Assembly (NCBI GenBank): GCA_032164245.1
Contig: JAVMKO010000003.1
Span: forward strand, 5,652,651 to 5,716,650
DNA from: Sternotherus odoratus
Lineage: Eukaryota > Chordata > Testudines > Kinosternidae
DNA: 64,000 nt
Reading direction: 5' to 3'
Position 1 is the stretch's first letter. Each line of letters begins with the position of its first letter. Both the position numbers and the translations under genes were made by a program. Positions 57,032 through 64,000 of this stretch are shown here, piece after piece. The notes beneath the pieces were generated by a model. It had not been told where the DNA came from. It worked only from the letters and a program-made list of their open reading frames with translations, and did no database searches.

Positions 57032-58370
57032 TAAGGATTTTATACACAACTGCAAGATGCAGAGTGACTTTTCTTGGCACTTTTCTCCAGGGGAGAAATG
57101 ACGGTATAAATGATTTCAGGAGGGTTGGTCAATTCAGAAAAGATCTCACCTTATTATTTAAGATAGTAAAAAATGAGAACATCAGATTTAAAAATGTAAA
57201 TATGTAGACTGGCATCAATTTAAGGAATCTCCCCCCAACCCACCATACAGAAGACTTGAGAAGTATAGTAAATACATAGCTTTGGAAACAGCCAGACTTC
57301 TCCTCTCTAGAACCTTACAAATGAAATCAGAAAGCTGTTCTGACACATCATATTTATTTCTTTTGGCAGGGAAGGAAAGGGTAATGAGATGAGAATAAGA
57401 TAAATTTCTTGCTGGTCAATTAAGGCTGGGAAGCTAATTTAGATTCATGGTTATTTTTGTGTCACTGGGTTTGTCTCAAAGAATGAAGGTTTGCTTATCA
57501 GTCCATCATGGAGAAAAATGTTTCTATCTGGCTCTGGTTCAGATCAAATATCAGCATTTGTTCCGACCAAACAGCAATGACAGCAGCGTTGGGTCAGGAG
57601 CAGAGTTACAGCATGACCTTCTGGCAGGCTGGCGCATGTTCAAGTCAAGAGAGTTACTCACTCTTGCCACAGCAGAATATGCACCCAAAACAAGATAATG
57701 CAAGAGAGCAGCAACAGTTTGTCTGCCAAACAAAAATCAAAGCTTGGATACAGAGTTCATCACTGGCAGCATGATCGGACCCACAGGTAGACAGTGGCAC
57801 TTGTCACTGATATCACTCTTCAGTTGCTCAGAGATAGGGGAGCCTGACATAGGACAAACTGATTCAAGACCAGAGAGGAGGCATAACATTATGAGGAGCG
57901 ATCCTCTAGGAAACTCATATCAGATTTTGGAACACTGAAAGTAAACAAAAACACATTTACATTTCTGCTCTCTGGCCTCTAAAATGTTTATGCTATTTTA
58001 CTGGAGGATTCTCACAGGCTTTCATAGCAACTCTTATTTACACTAAAGGCATAATGGTATTTCTAAAGGGTGCCATTCAAAAATTCTCACTTTCTTTGCA
58101 AATCTGAACACTGAGTTTGAATTTATGAGAAGAAATGACTCTACTGTAAACCCAGAAGCATTTATGCTTGTTTCATCCTGTCTTGAATTTCAAGGTGGGA
58201 TTATGTTATCACATGCTACTTAAACTTTCAGGCCTTGCTGGAGCACATATTATTCAGTGTTTGGATTAAAGTACCAATAAGGATACAATCTCAAAAGTCA
58301 TACATCACATCTGTAGTTTTCAGAAGCGGGATTACACTAGGCTGGCTAAAACATCAAGCTTAATATAGAC
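57032..58370. other. Intron with no assigned element
   Basis: A cluster of short frames at 57447-57938 on both strands lacks motifs and splice context. I see nothing else. Confidence 0.4.
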
Positions 58371-58445
58371 CAGGGGTCTCCAAACTACGGCCCGCGGGCC
58401 AGATGCGGCCCGCGAGGCCCTCTCATCCGGCCCGCGGAGATCTTT

Positions 58446-58750
58446 TTGGCTCCGCGCTGGGGCCTGGAAGCGCCGCGCGCTCGGCCGCCGCCGCCAGCCG
58501 CGGGGCCTGGAAGCGCCGCGCGCTCGGCCGCCGCCGCCAGCCGCGGGGCCTGGAAGCGCCGCGCGCTCGGCCGCCGCCGCCAGCCGCGGGGCCTGGAAGC
58601 GCCGCGCGCTCGGCCGCCGCCGCCAGCCGCGGGGCCTGGAAGCGCCGCGCGCTCGGCCGCCGCCGCCAGCCGCGGGGCCTGGACGCGCCGCGCGCTTGGC
58701 CGCCGCCGCCAGCCGCGGGGCCGGGACGCGCCGCGTGCTCGGCTGCCGCC
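58446..58750. repeat. 43-bp GC-rich minisatellite, about 6-7 copies
   Basis: Units start at ggcctggaagcgccgcgcgc and recur at 58461, 58504 and 58547 (43-bp steps). The last units carry small changes (ggacgcgcc). Since 43 is not a multiple of 3, every frame looks open with Ala/Arg/Pro, which explains the false ORFs. Confidence 0.92.
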
Positions 58751-58894
58751 GCCGGCCAGGGACGGCTCAGAGTTGGGGCCGGGACGCCCCGCACCGCCAC
58801 GCAGTTGCAGGGGGCGAAACAAGGAGCCACCCACTGCCAGGCGGCGAACCGGTCTGTGGGGAGAGACCGGGTTGAGCAGGTCAGTTGGGGGGGT

Positions 58895-59235
58895 GAGAGA
58901 CCTGGCTGGGTGGGTCAGTTGTGGGGGGGGGGGGTTGGAGGAAAGGAGGTTTGGGGGTGAGAGACCTGGCTGGGTGGGTCAGTTGGGGGGTGGGTGGGAG
59001 GGAAGGAGGTTTTGGGGTGAGAGACCTGGCTGGGTGGGTCAGTTGGGGGGTGGGTGGGAGGGAAGGAGGTTTTGGGGGGAGAGACCTGGCTGGGTGGGTC
59101 ATGGGGGGGGGGGGGGTTGGAGGAAAGGAGGTTTTGGGGTGAGAGACCTGGCTGGGTGGGTCAGTTGGGGGGTGGGTGGGAGGGAAGGAGGTTTTGGGGG
59201 GAGAGACCTGGCTGGGTGGGTCAGTTGGGGGGTTG
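58895..59235. repeat. 60-64-bp minisatellite, about 6 copies
   Basis: gagagacctggctgggtggg recurs at 58895, 58959, 59019, 59079, 59141 and 59201. Differences are in G-run length. A short gtagtgaacaggtgttcatg repeat follows at 59237-59301. Confidence 0.92.
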
Positions 59236-59680
59236 ATGTGTAGTGAACAGGTGTTCATGTGTAGTGTTCATGTGTAGTGAACAGGTGTTCATGTGTAGTG
59301 TATCAATGTGTTATTAAATAATAACTGAATAAAATAATATTAAATAAATAATTAAAAACAACATCCATGTTTTGATTCTTTTTTATTTGGACCTCGAGTG
59401 TGTTGTCGGCCCCCGAACTGCTATTTGATAGCTAATGCGGCCCTCGGGCTGAAAAGTTTGGAGACCCCTGATATAGACTAAAGGTCTGATACTAAATAAG
59501 CATCTTGTTTTCTTCAGAGATATGCACATGCACGTTATACCCTGTAATGTCTGTAGCCTCAATTACTGTTAATCTGGCTGCACAAAAAGACCTAAATCAA
59601 AGAATGTAAACCTTAATTCACTATCTAGTGAGAACGGCTCATAGGAACATACTATTCTGTATTCAGAGTATACAAAGACA

Positions 59681-59980
59681 TCTAGGGCTTGTCCTCACTG
59701 GGGGGTGGGGGGGGGAATCGACGGCAGATACGCAACTTCAGCTACGTGAATCACGTAGCTGAAGTTTGCGTATCTGCCGCTGACTTACCTGCCGTCCCCA
59801 CGGCGGCAGCAGGTGACGGCACGCTCCCCCGTCGACTCCAGCTTGCACCTCCCAGCAAGCTGGAATTCCGGAGTCGACGGGGGAGCCGCAGGCAATCGAT
59901 TTATCGCATCTTAACAAGACGCGATACATCGATCGCCAGAAGATCGATCCCGCACCGCGGGTGTGAAGACGAGGCCTTAG
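59681..59980. repeat. Palindromic MITE (gtctacac-ended family)
   Basis: Ends tctagggcttgtcctcact and gtgaagacgaggccttaga are inverted. The inner palindrome acttcagctacgtgaatcac / gtagctgaagt and the pair of gtcgact / agtcgac blocks match 13811 and, inverted, 56731. Confidence 0.7.
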
Positions 59981-60044
59981 AAGAGAAACTAAAGTTTGGA
60001 GCCATAATTTTAGCTCTGGCTCTGTGGACTTCAGACCTCTAGAG

Positions 60045-60455
60045 CAGTGGTTCTCAACCAAGGGTGCATGTATGCCTGGAGAAAGAAAAGGTCGTCCAGG
60101 GGTTACATCAACTCATCTAGATATTTGCCAAGCTTTACAACAGGCCACATAAAAAGCACAAGCCACGTCAGTACAAACTAAAATTTCATAAATCAATGAC
60201 TTGTCTGTACTGCTCTATAAACTATAACCAAAATGTAAGTACAATATTTATATTCCAATTGATGTATTTTATAATTATGTAGTAAAAATGAGAAAGTAAT
60301 CAATTGTGCTGTGCTGTGATACTTTTGATACTTTTATATTTCTAGGTCTGACTTTGTCAGCAAATAGTTTTTAAGTGAGGTAAAACTTGGAGTACGCAAG
60401 ACAAATGAAACTCTAGAAAGGGTACAGTAGTCTGGAAATGTTGAGTCACTCACTG
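60045..60455. mobile_element. Non-autonomous hAT element with 8-bp TSD
   Basis: Left cagtggttctcaacca, right gttgagtcactcactg. Exact direct repeat ctctagag (60037-60044, 60456-60463). AT-rich interior, 411 bp. Confidence 0.88.
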
Positions 60456-60463
60456 CTCTAGAG

Positions 60464-61129
60464 CATAGTTTGAGCTGTTTAATTCCAGAACTCATGGAAT
60501 TATTTCCCTGAAAATAAAAACAAAAAAACACATTTTTAGTTTTATATCCCCCTCTGTGCATGTTGCCATGTTTTCCTGCAGCTGGGTACACTAATTTTAA
60601 TTGTATACTCACTGAATTACCTATCCTCCCTTCAAGATAGTCTTCATGACTGGAGCTCTTCTTTGCTCCATGATGGTTTCAGTTATAAGATTAATAAATT
60701 ATGTATTTTAAGAAGGCTATTCATTTACAAGCTTGTTTTGCATTATGTCATTATACTGTGTCACACTTCAATCTACCATAGACAAATGTATACAACTATA
60801 AATCCTTGTTTCTAGATTTGTTTTAAAGTCAATATTTGTTTGTGGTGTGTAGCTTTAAGATATCCAATGCTGCAGTAGCAGAGTACACACCGGAGCAGGA
60901 AGACACATAAGAGTGGTCAAACAAGTTTGACAGCTAAATTTGTAGATAGTAGCAGTTGGAATGTTGTTGAAGTATATGCAAGGATAAACTCGTGCTCTTA
61001 CCCAAGTTATAGCACAACCTCCCCCAACCAATCCCTCTCTCCTTCCCCACCACCATCCACATTAAAAACATCTGATCCAGGTTTGGAGTGCTTGATAGCT
61101 TTACCCAGATGGGGGGGGTGGGGGGTATA
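60464..61129. other. Intron with no assigned element
   Basis: No terminal repeats or coding motifs seen. Confidence 0.4.
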
Positions 61130-61137
61130 GGCTAGAG

Positions 61138-61447
61138 CAGGGGTAGGCAACCTATGGCACGCATGCCAAAAGCAGCACTCTAGCTTATTTTCAGTGGCAC
61201 CCACACTGCCCGGGTCCTGGCCACTGGTCCGGGGGGCTTTGAATTTTAATTTAATTTTAAATGAAGCTTCTTAAACATTTTTAAAACCTTATTACTTTGC
61301 ATACTACAATAGTTTAGTTCTATATTAAAGACTTATAGAAAGAGACCTTCTAAAAACGTTAAAATGTATCACTGGCACACGAAACCTTAAATTAGAGTGA
61401 ATAAATGAAGACTCGGCACGTCACTCCTGAAAGGTTGCCGATCCCTG
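61138..61447. mobile_element. Non-autonomous hAT element with 8-bp TSD
   Basis: Left caggggtaggcaacctatgg, right aaaggttgccgatccctg. Direct repeat ggctagag / ggttagag with one mismatch (61130-61137, 61448-61455). 310 bp. Confidence 0.85.
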
Positions 61448-61455
61448 GGTTAGAG

Positions 61456-63490
61456 CATAAGCTCCACTTCAGCTATGGCTGGAACCAGATATTTTGCAGT
61501 GAAGAGACCAGCAAAACAAAAAAACAAAGCAAAAGAAAAAAATCACTCCGGTGCTGAGAATCCTCCAACGTCTTTCCCACAGTTCCTCCTGGAGGACTGA
61601 CAAGTTTTCCTGCAACTGACACAACTGACTGGGGAAAAAATCTACAGTGTCTCAGCACAAACAACCATTGGTTATGCCCCCAGCCAAATGCAGAAACAAC
61701 AAGGATACAGTAACATGGGAAGGACTTGGCTATGGAGATGCTCCAGGTGCCAGTCACACAGGCTAGCTCTGCCCTGAATAAAGACCAAAAGAGTTTTGTC
61801 TTCCTGCACTAGGTGGGCTGAATCATTTGTATAACTTGAGGTTGGCACGCACTGTCATGAGGACCACATGGTGAGCAAAAAAAACCTGAATCCACAGAAT
61901 TTCAACTTCAGTGCATTGGGATTCAGAACCTTTGTGCAACAGAGTGGTGATCTGCTGCTATTGTGCTTATGTCACACATACAACATATTGTGTCACAAAT
62001 ACAATAGTGAAATGTACCTAGACAGTCCGGATTGTCTCAAATTGATAAGCAGGTTTCTGTTTCATATTTACTTTTAGGTATTAGTAACAGCTTTGTATCA
62101 GAGTGACTTTAGAATGAATATGCTACAGCTAGGTGAATATGCTACACAAATCTACATATGCTTAATTAACTAAATCCTAGCAATCCTCCAAACTCGCTTC
62201 TGTTAATTTAAATATACTGTTATACCAGACAGTTGTGTTTATTACTAGTTTCATTTAATGATGGTAGGGCAATCTGTATGGTGTTTGAGAATGACAAAAG
62301 ATATGCAGTCCTGAATAATCATTTATTTTGAACCTAAAACCCTTGCACCATACATGATTCTTGACCCACACACACCTATTCTTACTAGATATTAGAGAAG
62401 GCAGGTTACACAAATATTTAGCACAGTAAGTATCAAATCAAGAGATCTTAGTTTCCAACATCAGGCGTCAGATTATATGCCTATTAGATTCCTGTATTTC
62501 TTATTCCCATTCATTAAAATCACTAATCTCAAAAAATTAAATAATGTTTAATGTTTACACCAACTTAACCTGACCTCAGTAGTGACATTTTAAAAGTTAT
62601 TTTTGCTTATTTTGACAACATTCCTTTTCTTTTTTCTTTAGGCCACTTCCTAAACCAGTGCAGAATGAAACATTCAGACAAGTTTCCAATCTGTTGCTGC
62701 AGCTTAGTGACTGCAAGGTATGGAAGTGCTTGAATGTATGGGATCAGAGCATTTAGTCATTCAGGCAATTTGTAAAAGTTGTTCCAAAGTTAAGCTACAG
62801 TACAATTAGTGAGTCAAGATGGGGGAGGCGGGGGAGACCAAATCAGATGACAAACACAAAATAAAGAAAAAGCCTCCATAAATCACAAGAAATTCCTACT
62901 ATCAATCTTTCCAACACCTAATCCACCTTCCCTACCCCAAGAAAAGTATGTCAAAACCTGCTTAAAATTAGCCTGTTTTCTTACTTTCAAGGAGGACGGG
63001 CCACTTTTCAGTCATGTGGATGCTCTCAGTAGTGTCTGTCAACAGAACACCCTATAAAACAGCTATATCTAGGAGGACAGAAAAATTGTGTGGTGCCCCA
63101 GGGCAGGAAAATGGACTCTACGACGACTTGCTTAAGTCAAACAAAGTCAAACAAATGCTAAGCCTGTGCCATTGAATATGCAACAGCTTGAAAAGTTATA
63201 CAGGGAACACATGGTGCCTGCTTATGAAAGCCATCTTGAGTAAATTTTCCTTTTTCAGCAAAAAAAGGTTTTTGTGGAATAAGTTAATTTTCACTGGGCA
63301 GGGAAGTGGCAATGTTCAGCACGAACCTAGTTGCCATCGACCTTTGCTTTGCACTCCCAAACAGCAGCTTGGTCTTCCTGTAAGTCTTTGGACCTGTGGA
63401 TAACTACTTTGAGCAGAAAATTAAGTCGAGTACATAGGTCCACCTTATCATGATAGAAGGTTAGAAAAAAAGGCATAGCAAAGGCTATTA
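61456..63490. other. Intron with no firm element
   Basis: Contains the candidate plus-strand exon-like block at 62642-62717 (see findings). The rest is unassigned AT-rich sequence. Confidence 0.4.
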
Positions 63491-63491
63491 A

Positions 63492-64000
63492 TCATAGAAT
63501 CAAAGATGATTAGGGTTGGAAGAGACCTCAGGAGGTCATCTAGTCCAACCTCCTGCTCAAAGGACCAACACCAACTAAATCATCCCAGTCAGGGCTTTGT
63601 GAAGCCGGGCCTTAAAAACCTCTAAGGATGGAGATTCCACCACCTGCCTAGGTAACCCATTCCAGTGCTTCACCACCCACCTAGCAAAATAACTTTTCCT
63701 AATATCCAATCTATACCTCCCCTACTGCAACTTGAGACCATTGCTCCTTGTTCTGTCATCTGCCACCACTGAGAAAAACTGAGCTCCAGCTAACAAATCC
63801 ACCCTCACTCTTCTTTTCTGAAGACTAAATAAGCCCAGTTCCCTCAGCCTCTCCGCATACGTCATGTGCTCCAACTCACTAAGTATTTTGGTTGCCCTCC
63901 GCTGGACTCTCTCCAATATGTCCACATCCCTTCCGTAGTGGGGCGGCCTAAAACTGCATGCAATACTCCAGATGTGGCCTCACAAGTGCCGAATAGAGGA
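63492..64000 (-). repeat. CR1 LINE 3' end, running off the window
   Basis: The tail tcatagaatcaaagatgatt and gagacctcaggaggtcatct is followed by a minus-strand frame (63722-63925) reading MDILERVQRRATKILSELEH and LRELGLFSLQKRRVRVDLL, the CR1 ORF2 C-terminus. Less decayed than the other CR1 copies. Confidence 0.9.

Larger units (their letters stand above)
58371..59470. mobile_element. Non-autonomous hAT element carrying two minisatellites, with 8-bp TSD
   Basis: Ends caggggtctccaaact and agtttggagacccctg are near-perfect inverted repeats. The exact direct repeat atatagac flanks them (58363-58370, 59471-59478). It holds a 43-bp array (58446-58750) and a 60-64-bp array (58895-59235). No transposase. 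Confidence 0.95.

Noticed and set aside
58895..59235. CRISPR-like array of regular ~60-bp repeats
   Set aside because: Units are fully tandem with no unique spacers, within a vertebrate transposon.
58385..59258. Long Ala/Arg/Pro and Gly/Trp-rich frames on both strands
   Set aside because: They come from the 43-bp and 60-bp tandem repeats inside a hAT element and have no start context, domain or splice support.
62642..62717. Hepcidin-like string KFPICCC in another frame of the exon-like block
   Set aside because: Only a few residues agree, the typical Cys pattern does not continue, and the other frame is the cleaner one.

Overview
This looks like a stretch of amniote nuclear genome, most likely a turtle. 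The evidence is long introns with GT-AG exons, many CR1 LINE copies, a tRNA-derived SINE of the tortoise type, old MIR-like SINEs, many hAT-type elements, and a structurally complete DIRS retrotransposon. There is no sign of prokaryotic sequence. The turtle call is inferred from the repeat mix; no species can be read from the sequence.

The only host gene I can support is KIF13B (kinesin-13B, also called GAKIN), on the minus strand. It enters from the right and leaves on the left. I placed 21 consecutive exons between 56273 and 378. Every one has GT/AG borders and compatible phase, and together they give 2793 coding nt (931 codons). By recollection of the human protein this is about residues 50-981 of roughly 1826. 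The exons cover most of the kinesin motor (P-loop, switch I, switch II), the neck, the FHA domain, a coiled-coil and MAGUK-binding region, and the following KIF1B-like region. The first exon(s) lie to the right of the window and the C-terminal half, including the CAP-Gly domain, lies to the left. The right-most exon is a 13-nt microexon.

The introns are full of mobile elements. The intron between 40742 and 27931 holds a relic autonomous hAT transposon (from 31733). A complete DIRS element (about 33389-39590) is inserted in the far end of that hAT. The DIRS has inverted terminal repeats, an internal complementary region, and intact minus-strand frames for a zinc-motif/SR-rich Gag-like protein, a reverse transcriptase-RNase H, and a tyrosine recombinase. 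The next intron upstream holds a decayed DIRS copy (about 40948-44268), itself interrupted by a GC-rich hAT element. Eight non-autonomous hAT elements have recognisable 8-bp target duplications. Two solo LTRs have perfect 5-bp duplications. CR1 fragments, palindromic MITEs, and a repeat with a hammerhead-like fold fill much of the rest.

By region: 1-27 kb has exons 10-21 with old SINE/LINE/hAT fragments and one solo LTR (23543-24603). 27.7-40.9 kb has exons 8-9 and the hAT/DIRS nest. 41-45 kb has the DIRS relic and exon 7. 45-52 kb has motor exons 3-6, a hAT element and a solo LTR 64 bp upstream of exon 3. 52-56 kb has CR1 and a SINE, then exons 2 and 1. 56.3-64 kb is probably also KIF13B intron, with MITEs, a minisatellite-bearing hAT and a CR1 running off the right edge.
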